In this document: one piece after another, positions 24,989-31,244 of the stretch | Layout of the letters: each line of letters starts with the position of its first letter | Numbering within the stretch: the stretch's first letter is position 1 | IMG/VR virus record: IMGVR_UViG_3300029263_000025 | Location: 1-31,255 of that record | Length of the DNA stretch: 31,255 nucleotides | DNA from: a virus | Direction: 5' to 3' (one strand) | Program-made: the position numbers and the translations under genes | Notes under the pieces: generated by a model | Told to the model about the DNA's origin: nothing | What the model saw: the letters and a program-made list of their open reading frames with translations, nothing else | Database searches by the model: none

Positions 24989-25770
24989 GTCGCCCTCGGC
25001 TCATAGAGTTTCCAGTCGGTGCAAGTGGTGCCATCACACACCTCGCATTGTAAATTTCCCATGCGATCAGCGTGGCTATTGCCACAAGTTCTGACCGACT
25101 TCTCGTCTGGCACAAGGCCGTTCCAACACGCATCTCGCTTGAAGCAACCCTTGCAGCGCCAGTCACTTTCGTCCGTTGCTATGCGTGTGGCCCTGTTGGT
25201 AAGTACATCTTCGACCTTAGTCGTCAGGTAGGCCCAGCGAAAATCATCGAAGTCGATATACTGATGGTGATAGGCACTATTGTTTTTATTGTACGCAATC
25301 AGCACAAATTTACGGAGGCCAGACAGCCCCATCATAAACTGCATCTGGTCATAGTAAGAAGGGTGCGATCCCTTCACGCCCTTCTTAACAAACTCCTGAT
25401 GCTTGGCCATGTTCATGGACTTGATCTCGACGCCGAATGTTTCGCCGTCTATCTCCATCAATCCGTCAGCGTTGCCCATCACCAAGCCACCGTACCCCGT
25501 CCATCTCCACTGTCGTCCAGTGAGCGGGTCAGTCTCCATGACGTGCATGCCAGCTTTACGCATGTCTTTAACCACGTCGTATTCAATCTTGTGACCATCA
25601 CGAAAGATGCGCTTGAGTTGTGGCTCTGGCGCAGTCTCAGGGTATCCGCGATATGAGTACGCGATTGACGCCAGACACTGCTGGCCTATTCCACTGGCCC
25701 CGATGTACTGCCTCGGCTTGCCGCGCTTCTCGGCGCGATACGCCTCGGTTATTAGCGCGGTTATATCCAT
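24985..25770 (-). CDS. Cas4/RecB-like PD-(D/E)XK nuclease with probable Fe-S cluster
   Basis: Likely DNA exonuclease that makes single-stranded ends for the phage recombinase. The catalytic core reads H60 (DGHKIE), D102 (GNADGL), E115-I-K117 (GVEIKS), and the QxxxY-like YYDQMQF at 139-145, the order found in RecB/Cas4/AddB nucleases. C32 (GQQCLAS) plus C206, C209 and C215 (CKGCFKRDAC) match the one-plus-three cysteine pattern of the Cas4/AddB iron-sulphur fold. Four more cysteines follow (C229, C242, C245, C250), possibly an extra zinc site, which is unusual. It sits downstream of SSB and a Sak4-like ATPase, consistent with recombination, not with CRISPR; no array or cas1/cas2 is present. RBS AAGGAA at 25777-25782 (minus) follows a terminator-like structure, so its expression may be separately controlled. 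Confidence 0.87.
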   Translation of the reverse strand: MDITALITEAYRAEKRGKPRQYIGASGIGQQCLASIAYSYRGYPETAPEPQLKRIFRDGHKIEYDVVKDMRKAGMHVMETDPLTGRQWRWTGYGGLVMGNADGLMEIDGETFGVEIKSMNMAKHQEFVKKGVKGSHPSYYDQMQFMMGLSGLRKFVLIAYNKNNSAYHHQYIDFDDFRWAYLTTKVEDVLTNRATRIATDESDWRCKGCFKRDACWNGLVPDEKSVRTCGNSHADRMGNLQCEVCDGTTCTDWKLYEPRAT

Positions 25771-25781
25771 AGTCGTTCCTT

Positions 25782-25858
25782 AAAAAAAGGGGGCGAGCTA
25801 CCAAAGTTCGGGCGCTGCGGCGATATACGTCGGGCATACCCACAGGCTCTCACCCCCT
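25782..25858 (-). terminator. Terminator-like stem with T7 tract before the nuclease gene
   Basis: On the minus strand AGGGGGTGAG (25858-25849) pairs with CTCGCCCCCT (25797-25788), 10 bp with one G-U, followed by an unbroken T run to 25782. The 51-nt loop can itself fold (GGG-TATG-CCC and CGA...TCG). It lies between the SSB stop and the nuclease start, so it could terminate or attenuate transcription inside the operon. Confidence 0.65.
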
Positions 25859-25864
25859 AGTTAG

Positions 25865-25891
25865 TTCCGTCCAAGGGAGATCAGAACGGAA
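25865..25891 (-). repeat. Inverted repeat across the SSB stop codon
   Basis: TTCCGT (25865-25870) pairs with ACGGAA (25886-25891) with a 15-nt loop that holds the SSB stop codon. It precedes the larger terminator-like structure by a few bases. Confidence 0.4.
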
Positions 25892-26369
25892 TTTCGTCAT
25901 CAGGGATAGGCGGTGCAGATGCGGCCTTCGACGAAGATGATGTCTCAGTCTGGAAACCTTTGGGATCAAAGAAACCTTTTACCTGTGAGCCTGTGCGAGA
26001 CTGCCCATCCTTTTCATAACTTTCTTGAACGACCAGCACGCCGACCTTCAATCCGTTTATGCTGGCGATGCCAGACTTACCTACATTGTCTGGGTCTTTG
26101 TGACCGCCATGCGTGAGCAACGCTTTCAGTTGCTCTCTACCAATGCGCGTGGCCATGTCCGACTTAGGAACGTCCACGTTTATGAACCCACGAATACTGG
26201 CCCCACTGACTACGTCCTCAAACTCTACCTCGACCATAGTGCCGCCCGACTTACTGTTTTTTAGCTTGGCATGCTTGGCGACACAGACGTACCGACCGGG
26301 CTGTAAAATATTTGAAGCCGATGAAAGCTCTATGCCTCCAAGATTTAGATCGTTAAACGAAAAGCTCAT
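25881..26369 (-). CDS. ssDNA-binding protein, DUF669-like, with SSB-type acidic tail
   Basis: A 162-residue protein expected to coat single-stranded DNA. The N-terminal MSFSFNDLNLGGIELSSA, then PGRYVCVAKHAKLKNSKSGG and MVEVEFED, are the beta-strand pattern I know from phage DUF669 proteins found beside Sak4-type ATPases. A Ser/Ala/Pro linker leads to a terminal DDEIPF, almost identical to the DDDIPF tip of E. coli SSB, which docks host repair and replication proteins. The fold is presumably OB-like, inferred. The gene is ATGA-coupled to the ATPase upstream in transcription. The tail and the neighbours make the SSB role likely even without a standard SSB_OB signature. Confidence 0.85.
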   Translation of the reverse strand: MSFSFNDLNLGGIELSSASNILQPGRYVCVAKHAKLKNSKSGGTMVEVEFEDVVSGASIRGFINVDVPKSDMATRIGREQLKALLTHGGHKDPDNVGKSGIASINGLKVGVLVVQESYEKDGQSRTGSQVKGFFDPKGFQTETSSSSKAASAPPIPDDEIPF

Positions 26370-27172
26370 TCTGATGTCTCCTTAGTTTTTGCATATTTTT
26401 TAAAGTCGGCGTCGGAAAGTTCCATGCGCTTGAACAAATCGACGACTGAACCCACGCGCTCTATCGGAGCAAGCCTACGCTTTTCGTCGCGCACCTTACC
26501 CTTCCAGCCACGCACATCGTCGGTGATGATGTAACGGACTACCTTTTGGTCTTCTTTCTCGCCACTGGTCGCTCGGACCCCAGCGAAAACGCAGTCAAAA
26601 ATTCCAGGCAATTTTTCAATAGTTGCCTTGCCATCGACCATCGGCCAGTGCTCGACGTTGCCGTTCTCGTCTTGGCTCGACTTGGCTAACGCCGTGCAGA
26701 GAAAGTGCATTGGCATATCCCTAATGGCCTTGCACGCCCCGACTAACTGCGAACCGTGGATAGCCCACGCTTCAAAGCCATTGGCTTTTTTGCCGAGCTT
26801 ATCCGCTTCTTCCTTCACCGACTTCTCAGCAGCACGAATGGAATGGCTGGATAATTCGGTGAGGCTGTCAAGGCCCACCCACTTGTAGTCCTTCTCCGCA
26901 AAGTCGGGGGTCTTCATCCAGCGGAAAATATCCACGAATGAATATTCATTTGCTTCTGGATTGGTACGACCAGCCCAGCTATTGAACGGCAAGTAGTCGA
27001 TGCCAGCGGAGCGAATGGAACTAAGGCCGCTTTCCCCGCTAATGATGAAGCCTTTGCCGTAATGGCTTTGCATGTGGGCCATATTCGTAGTCTTGCCCCA
27101 CCCCGCATCTCCGAAGAGTACAGTCTTTAAATAAGATGTACTGTGGTCGATGGTATTTTTTGGCTTAAACAT
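26366..27172 (-). CDS. Sak4-like RecA-fold recombination ATPase (AAA_24)
   Basis: A 268-residue single-strand annealing/strand-exchange type ATPase. Walker A is GDAGWGKT at residues 21-28. Walker B is KWVGLDSL with D102, and a sensor-like strand MHFLCTALAK lies near 155. Residues 42-50 (FIISGESGL) and the C-terminal VVRYIITDDVRGWKGKVRD region match the usual AAA_24/Sak4 shape (minimal RecA core, no N-terminal domain). Length is within the 220-270 range usual for Sak4. The neighbours, SSB-like DUF669 protein and PD-(D/E)XK nuclease, are the standard partners in phage recombination cassettes. It overlaps the upstream 139-residue gene by 8 nt. The distinction between recombinase and helper ATPase cannot be settled from sequence. 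Confidence 0.88.
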   Translation of the reverse strand: MFKPKNTIDHSTSYLKTVLFGDAGWGKTTNMAHMQSHYGKGFIISGESGLSSIRSAGIDYLPFNSWAGRTNPEANEYSFVDIFRWMKTPDFAEKDYKWVGLDSLTELSSHSIRAAEKSVKEEADKLGKKANGFEAWAIHGSQLVGACKAIRDMPMHFLCTALAKSSQDENGNVEHWPMVDGKATIEKLPGIFDCVFAGVRATSGEKEDQKVVRYIITDDVRGWKGKVRDEKRRLAPIERVGSVVDLFKRMELSDADFKKYAKTKETSE

Positions 27173-27584
27173 CTGCGCTCACCTTAATAACCTTCACACG
27201 CGCTGGTCCCGGCGTTCTTGTCAACGCTGGCATCAGAGCCTTTTTCTGTTCGTCGTCTAGGAATGTGAACAACTTTTTATTCACTGTGAGCCGCTTCTTT
27301 ATATGATCGGGCAGATCATCCTGAGACATAAACAAGTCTTCGAGGAGATCGTTATCCCATGTCCAACGCTCTAGTCGCGTGCATGTTACGGTCATGCCAG
27401 CAACGTCGATTGCTTGCTCACCAGACATGATGGGAAACTCTGCGGCGATGGTTTCAAGCAAGCCTTCGTGCGTTTCTTTCAGGCTCTCTAAAGTTTCAGT
27501 CACTCGCTGATACTCATCCACTGCTGCGATTAGCGCGGGCGATGAGTTGTTAATTGGTACGGGCGTGGTGTCCCAGTCAGACAT
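27165..27584 (-). CDS. Unknown protein leading the recombination operon, 139 aa
   Basis: First gene of the minus-strand operon, with an excellent RBS (AAAAGGAGA) upstream of the ATG. Residues 18-45 form a helix (AVDEYQRVTETLESLKETHE), then a beta segment (AIDVAGMTVTCTRLERWTWD) and an acidic/hydrophobic part (MSQDDLPDHIKKRLTVNKKL), ending KVIKV. I recognise no family and no catalytic motif. Similar small proteins often precede Sak4 ATPases in phage cassettes; a recombination-accessory role is only an inference from this position. Confidence 0.65.
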   Translation of the reverse strand: MSDWDTTPVPINNSSPALIAAVDEYQRVTETLESLKETHEGLLETIAAEFPIMSGEQAIDVAGMTVTCTRLERWTWDNDLLEDLFMSQDDLPDHIKKRLTVNKKLFTFLDDEQKKALMPALTRTPGPARVKVIKVSADV

Positions 27585-27748
27585 TCGATGTCTCCTTTTG
27601 AGTTTACGTTTTGATTTAACACCTTATCCATACCCCCCATCACCAATATAGACAACTAGGTGTTCACCAAGTTTGTGTCACAAACGTGACAGATGCGTTG
27701 CCGCTGTGTAATTAGACAGCTAGTGGGTATATATAAAGGAGGAGTACA
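27585..27748. promoter_or_regulatory. Divergent control region
   Basis: A 164-bp spacer between the leftward recombination operon and the rightward early operon. It holds operator-like palindromes (27671-27691), AACACCT (27618-27624) facing AGGTGTT (27658-27664), GGTG-TT-CACC (27659-27668), and an AT-rich TATATATAAA (27728-27737) that merges into the AAAGGAGG RBS of the rightward regulator. A weak leftward -35/-10 pair (TTGTCT, 17 nt, TATGGA on the minus strand) can be drawn; no strong rightward promoter is obvious. Confidence 0.65.
27671..27691. promoter_or_regulatory. Overlapping operator-like palindromes
   Basis: GTTTGTG-T-CACAAAC (27671-27685) is a perfect 15-bp palindrome. Overlapping it, TGTCAC-aaac-GTGACA (27676-27691) is a second perfect inverted repeat. 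The position between divergent operons and before a Cro-like gene makes them likely repressor sites. Confidence 0.6.
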
Positions 27749-27967
27749 ATGAAGATAAAATTCAATGCCGCAAAGTTAGTCGAAGATTGCGGTGGCGTAA
27801 GCGAGGTTGCGAATGTGTTGGGTAATACCCGCACCGCACCTTATCGCGCAATCCGCACAGGATATTTCGGCACCCCCACTCTAGCTAAATTGCTAGAGAA
27901 AAATCCAAATCTCAACATCAACAGTTATTTCGAGGAAGAACAAAATGCAGGGTACGAAACTGAGTAA
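27749..27967 (+). CDS. Cro-like helix-turn-helix regulator, 72 aa
   Basis: A small DNA-binding protein at the head of the rightward early operon. Residues 8-24 (AKLVEDCGGVSEVANVLG) and the following NTRTAPYRAIRTGYFGTP resemble the HTH of short phage regulators, with the recognition helix likely around RTAPYRAIRTG. The C-terminus NPNLNINSYFEEEQ is acidic. RBS AAAGGAGG is strong. Genes of this size next to operator palindromes and divergent operons usually act like Cro, repressing one or both flanking promoters. No partner CI-type repressor or integrase is visible in the window, so a temperate lifestyle is not shown. It overlaps the primase-helicase gene by 23 nt. Confidence 0.72.
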   Translation: MKIKFNAAKLVEDCGGVSEVANVLGNTRTAPYRAIRTGYFGTPTLAKLLEKNPNLNINSYFEEEQNAGYETE

Positions 27968-29936
27968 GCACGACTTAGACGAATGGAAAGGACGGGAGTA
28001 CACGGCTGCGCTTGAGGCGCATGATCGGGGCTGGAATATTATGCCGTTGTCACTGAACTCCAAGACGCCATTGCTCGGCTGGCTCGACTGGCAGACGAAC
28101 GCGGTCACTAGCGATATGATTGACCAGTGGTTCACCGAGGGCGTCACGACGAAATCAGGTCAGGTCATAGAGTATTTCAACATTGGCCTAATCACTGGCG
28201 AGCTAAGTGGTGTGGTCGCTGTTGATTGTGACAATGAAGACGCGATCAAATACGCACACAAGAATGGGTTATCCTCACCGTTTAAAGTTCTAACTCAGAA
28301 GGGCGCACACTATTATTTCAAGCACCCACGCGAGGGCGCAAGGTTCGCTAACAAGGTCGGCAGCAATGCGCGTGACTGGCCGAAGGTGGATGGCTTGGAC
28401 TTCCGAGGTGACGGCGGGTTCGTTGTCATGCCGCCCAGCATCAAGGTCAAGGACGACGTGGTCGAGCATGAGTATCGGTTTGAAACGACTGCTGACTTTG
28501 ACGACATGGACTTACACGTTTGGAAGGGTGCGCCTTCCGAGAAAACCGACGACGAGTTTTCCTTTGATGCGCTCGACTTAAGTGGTGTGTCTATACATAA
28601 TCCAGACGAAGGCTCAAATATCTGGGACAACACGCATGCGCGTGTCGCGCACCTTGGCCGCAAGCTGCAAGATGGCGACGGTACTGACGCCCTGATGGTC
28701 AAGTACGTCGGTCAAAAGTGCCGCCAAGGTGTCATGGGTGATGACCTTTTGAAAATGGCCGACGACTTCTACGGCGAATACTTTAATAGCAGTGGTTACA
28801 CTGAGGTTGATACCGCGAGGTGGATCGAAAGCAAGTGTCGCAGCGCAATCGAAATGGATCGGCGCAATTACCCAAGCGATTACGACGACCAAGGATACCG
28901 CAAGTCGGCTGAGAAAAAACAAGTGAGACTGGGCAGGCTCAAGCCCATATTAAATGCAGACATTGATCGACTGATCGACAGCATCGGTGAAACAGAATAC
29001 TGGTGCGACCCGTTGATCCCAGCCGCCACGATCACACAAGTCGTGGGCTACAATGGACACGGCAAGTCTTTCTTTCTGCAAGCATTGCTTACGTCGATGG
29101 CTGCTGGCAAAAGTGTGTTCGGACCCTACGAAACCAAGCCTGCCAAAGTGCTGTACTTAGACTACGACAATCCAAGCCGCACCATCCTGTACCGTTTCAG
29201 GAACTTTGTTAAAATGTTTGGCGACACATCCGACAAGTTCAATATGTGGTCGCCGTCACTGATATCATCAGAGGATGGTGGCGAAATGTCCCTTGCAACT
29301 GAGCAGGGGTTTGGCCTGTTAGGTGAATGGCTTGAAGCGATCAAGCCCGACGTTGTCGTGATCGACACCGTGAGAAATGCGTTCGGTGGACTTGAAGAAG
29401 CGAGCGCATCGGAATGGTTCAAGGTTAATCACGTAGCCAAGTCGATCCGTAACAAGTACGGCGCGTCAGTCGTAATGGTTCACCATCGGAATAAGCCAGG
29501 TGAGAATGGTATGGGTAGAGAGGCTGGCTCGACTGCCCAGCTTACCGATATCGACACGCAAGTAATGGTGACGCAAGTGTTCCGCCAGAAGTCTGACGCC
29601 AAAGCGAAGGCTGGGTTGCTCGACGCTGACTTGGAAATGTACGACATGACTGGCGCGGCACACACACCATTCGGCTACCTCGAAAAGCGCATGCGCCCTG
29701 ACAGCCGCCTTCGAATGGTCAGTCAGATAAGTTTCGGAAAGGTTAGGCAGACTACCGAGCTACACGAAACCCATTATATCGGTTGGGCAGAGAGCCTGCT
29801 CGACGGTACGCAGTATGTGGTTAGCACCGCAAGCGTCAAGCAAAAGGCTGCTCACTATTACGCCAATGGCATGACGGTACAGGACGTGAGCCGCAAGTTG
29901 AACTTGCCTGTGTATGAGGTGCAGTCATGGGTGTGA
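27945..29936 (+). CDS. Primase-polymerase / RepA-like helicase fusion, 663 aa
   Basis: Bifunctional replication protein making primers and unwinding DNA. N-terminal Prim-Pol domain, about 20-200: NIMPLSLNSKTPLLGW at the start, VVAVDCDNED with catalytic D94 and D96, THE KGAHYYFKHP segment, and LDFRGDGGFVVMPPS, the GG-(F/Y)-VV-x-PPS signature of the family. C-terminal RecA-like helicase, about 340-600: Walker A GYNGHGKS at 368-375, PAKVLYLDYDNP, Walker B VVVIDT with D474, and VMVHHRNKPG as the later motif. The C-terminal 40 residues (KAAHYYANGMTVQDVSRKLN) look like a small HTH. ATG 27945 has GAGGAAG upstream and lies inside the end of the HTH gene, giving coupling. This fusion suits a phage that initiates its own replication; no DNA polymerase is seen in the window. 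Confidence 0.9.
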   Translation: MQGTKLSKHDLDEWKGREYTAALEAHDRGWNIMPLSLNSKTPLLGWLDWQTNAVTSDMIDQWFTEGVTTKSGQVIEYFNIGLITGELSGVVAVDCDNEDAIKYAHKNGLSSPFKVLTQKGAHYYFKHPREGARFANKVGSNARDWPKVDGLDFRGDGGFVVMPPSIKVKDDVVEHEYRFETTADFDDMDLHVWKGAPSEKTDDEFSFDALDLSGVSIHNPDEGSNIWDNTHARVAHLGRKLQDGDGTDALMVKYVGQKCRQGVMGDDLLKMADDFYGEYFNSSGYTEVDTARWIESKCRSAIEMDRRNYPSDYDDQGYRKSAEKKQVRLGRLKPILNADIDRLIDSIGETEYWCDPLIPAATITQVVGYNGHGKSFFLQALLTSMAAGKSVFGPYETKPAKVLYLDYDNPSRTILYRFRNFVKMFGDTSDKFNMWSPSLISSEDGGEMSLATEQGFGLLGEWLEAIKPDVVVIDTVRNAFGGLEEASASEWFKVNHVAKSIRNKYGASVVMVHHRNKPGENGMGREAGSTAQLTDIDTQVMVTQVFRQKSDAKAKAGLLDADLEMYDMTGAAHTPFGYLEKRMRPDSRLRMVSQISFGKVRQTTELHETHYIGWAESLLDGTQYVVSTASVKQKAAHYYANGMTVQDVSRKLNLPVYEVQSWV

Positions 29937-30487
29937 TGAAGTGTATTAGTTCTAATAGTAGAACTGCTCCAATGCAGACCGATAATGACGATAGTCAATT
30001 ATCGCTCTTTGAACATTTAGAACTAATACCCAAGAGCTTCGCTATTATACACACACCCCCTAGACCCCCGTCAATACCACTTTGTGTCACTATTGACCTA
30101 TCCAAAGAGGATATCCCCCTTGGGGGGGGTATCTTTTGCAAAGTCGCGGCAGAGGAACCCAAGATGACAATTCGCAACCAACTTACGGAGGGGCAGCGCG
30201 ACTTGTTGGAATGGATGCTGCACAACGATTACTCTTACCGCGCAATGGCCCGACGCTTCGACGTTAGCAGTGACACGCTCAAGCGCATACTCATACGTGA
30301 GGAACTGGCCGAGTTTGAAGGTGCGAAATACGCGATAGTTTCGCAAGAGGTTGACACCCTCGACAATTGGGAACGGCCTTGCATCAAGTGCAAGTCTGAC
30401 GAACCCCGCCCCCGCTGGCAATACGTCTGCATCAACTGCAAATCTCCAGAAAGCACAGGATTACCCGATGAATGGCTACTAGATTAG
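29927..30487 (+). CDS. HTH + zinc-ribbon protein with uncertain start
   Basis: Likely DNA-binding regulator or replication accessory. In the C-terminal 107 residues, an HTH (YSYRAMARRFDVSSDTLKRI) is followed by a zinc ribbon with two C-x2-C pairs (CIKC and CINC, 13 residues apart). The start is unclear. ATG 29927 overlaps the primase stop by 10 nt with GAGG 7 nt upstream, giving 186 residues and an N-terminal extension that contains QLSLF at residues 24-28, the consensus beta-clamp-binding pentapeptide. ATG 30164 has AGAGGAA (30151-30157) and would give 107 residues starting MTIRNQLTEG. The stretch between them holds strong inverted repeats and a terminator-like hairpin, which argues for the short form, but the 79 codons are free of stops, which argues for the long one. 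Both may be made. Confidence 0.7.
   Translation: MGVMKCISSNSRTAPMQTDNDDSQLSLFEHLELIPKSFAIIHTPPRPPSIPLCVTIDLSKEDIPLGGGIFCKVAAEEPKMTIRNQLTEGQRDLLEWMLHNDYSYRAMARRFDVSSDTLKRILIREELAEFEGAKYAIVSQEVDTLDNWERPCIKCKSDEPRPRWQYVCINCKSPESTGLPDEWLLD
29944..30028. repeat. 12-bp perfect inverted repeat with nested hairpins
   Basis: TATTAGTTCTAA (29944-29955) is the exact reverse complement of TTAGAACTAATA (30017-30028). AGAACT also occurs at 29960-29965, allowing a competing hairpin with AGTTCT (29948-29953). The motif TAGAAC thus appears three times in 81 bp, as operator or iteron sets do. Confidence 0.65.
29980..30004 (+). promoter_or_regulatory. Near-perfect hairpin inside the larger repeat
   Basis: CGATAATGAC (29980-29989) pairs with GTCAATTATCG (29994-30004) except for one bulged base, closing a GATA loop. 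It sits in the middle of the outer 12-bp repeat. Confidence 0.6.
30070..30097. promoter_or_regulatory. Inverted repeat carrying the operator core
   Basis: GTCAATA (30070-30076) pairs with TATTGAC (30091-30097). The interval ends with TTTGTGTCAC (30081-30090), a 10-base match to 27672-27681 in the divergent operator region, suggesting a second site for the same regulator. Confidence 0.5.
30106..30137 (+). terminator. Rho-independent-type terminator within/before the HTH-zinc gene
   Basis: GATATCCCCC (30110-30119) pairs with GGGGGGTATC (30124-30133), 10 bp with one G-U and a TTGG loop, followed by TTTT (30134-30137) that can face the A-rich CAAAGA upstream. It would end or attenuate transcripts leaving the primase-helicase gene. 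Confidence 0.65.
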
Positions 30488-30498
30488 GAGAATATATT

Positions 30499-30981
30499 TT
30501 GAGTAAGCAGAAAAGAAAAGGTGACGGATACGAACGCGAGCTTGCCAAGTGGTTAGACAAGCGACTGTTCGGAAGTTCAGGAAAAATTAGTCGAGCACCC
30601 CTGTCCGGCGGCGGTTCATACATGACAGGTGGTGGTCGCGCCGACTTAATTGGCGTTCCCGACTTATGGATTGAGGCCAAGCGCACGGAACGCTTTGTTC
30701 CTTATGCTGCTATGCAACAGGCCGAGACTGGTATCCATAAATCTGACACACCTGAAATGCCTGTCGTCGTGCAAAGGCGAAACGGAATGAAGACGGGGGA
30801 TAGCTTAGTCGTTATGCGCTTGCACGACTTCGCCTTTATCTACGAGGGATACCTCAACCAGTACGGCTGGGAGACAGAGGATGCTGAGTTCGACGAACCA
30901 ACCGAGGAAGAATTTTCCGCAGAAATCGTTACACTATTTGATGTAATGAGGGGTGAACCGAATGACGAAGGGTCGAGTTAG
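30499..30981 (+). CDS. PD-(D/E)XK nuclease, Holliday-resolvase / VRR-NUC-like
   Basis: Probable structure-specific endonuclease resolving recombination or replication intermediates. From the TTG start, KGDGYERELAKWLDKRL (E12/E14 helix) is followed by SRAPLSGGG and then the core P54-D55-LWI-E59-A-K61 (GVPDLWIEAKR), a classical PD-X3-EXK; D49 is another acidic residue close by. VVVQRRNGMKTGDSLVVMR gives the later core strands. The acidic C-terminus (DEPTEEEFSAE) is extra. I prefer TTG 30499 (160 aa) because AGGAG (30486-30490) lies 8 nt upstream and MSKQKRKGDGYEREL is the usual start for this group; ATG 30472 would give 169 aa and overlap the previous gene. Exact subfamily (Hjc-like versus VRR-NUC) is not certain. 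Confidence 0.83.
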   Translation: MSKQKRKGDGYERELAKWLDKRLFGSSGKISRAPLSGGGSYMTGGGRADLIGVPDLWIEAKRTERFVPYAAMQQAETGIHKSDTPEMPVVVQRRNGMKTGDSLVVMRLHDFAFIYEGYLNQYGWETEDAEFDEPTEEEFSAEIVTLFDVMRGEPNDEGSS

Positions 30982-31222
30982 TAGTGCTTGCAAAGGCAAG
31001 AAAATAAACAAGCCTTGGAAGACACCGAGCGCGGCGAAGAAGTCTGCCGTCTGCGTGAAGGATGGTGGCGCGACTAAGGTCGTTCGCTTCGGGGACCAGA
31101 ACATGACGATCAAGAAAGACATACCCGCTCGTCGCAAGTCTTTTCGAGCAAGACATAAGTGCGACGAGAACGGCGGTGGCCCGAAGACTGGTGCTCGTTA
31201 CTGGTCGTGTAAGGCTTGGTGA
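30962..31222 (+). CDS. Small basic Cys/His protein, conserved phage C-terminal motif
   Basis: An 86-residue, strongly basic protein. The stretch VVRFGDQNMTIKKDIPARRK, followed by SFRARHKC and ARYWSCKAW, is a motif I recognise from the C-termini of many marine phage proteins, but I cannot attach a function to it. Conserved C, H, C and C residues could bind zinc and the charge suggests nucleic-acid binding. I choose ATG 30962 because GAGGGG (30949-30954) is well spaced; an in-frame GTG at 30953 would overlap that RBS. The start lies within the end of the nuclease gene, so the two are coupled. Confidence 0.72.
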   Translation: MTKGRVSSACKGKKINKPWKTPSAAKKSAVCVKDGGATKVVRFGDQNMTIKKDIPARRKSFRARHKCDENGGGPKTGARYWSCKAW

Positions 31223-31244
31223 TAACAAGGGAAGGGAAAGACTT

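Noticed and set aside
25072-25656. 194-codon plus-strand frame opposite the nuclease
   Set aside because: Antisense shadow of a gene with clear catalytic motifs; the product has no sensible domain pattern.
24985-25770. CRISPR-associated Cas4
   Set aside because: The Fe-S nuclease is Cas4-like, but no repeat array, Cas1 or Cas2 is present; SSB and Sak4 neighbours indicate phage recombination.
27585-27748. Lambda-type lysogeny switch
   Set aside because: Operators and a Cro-like gene are present but there is no CI-type repressor, integrase or attachment site in the window, so temperate lifestyle is unsupported.
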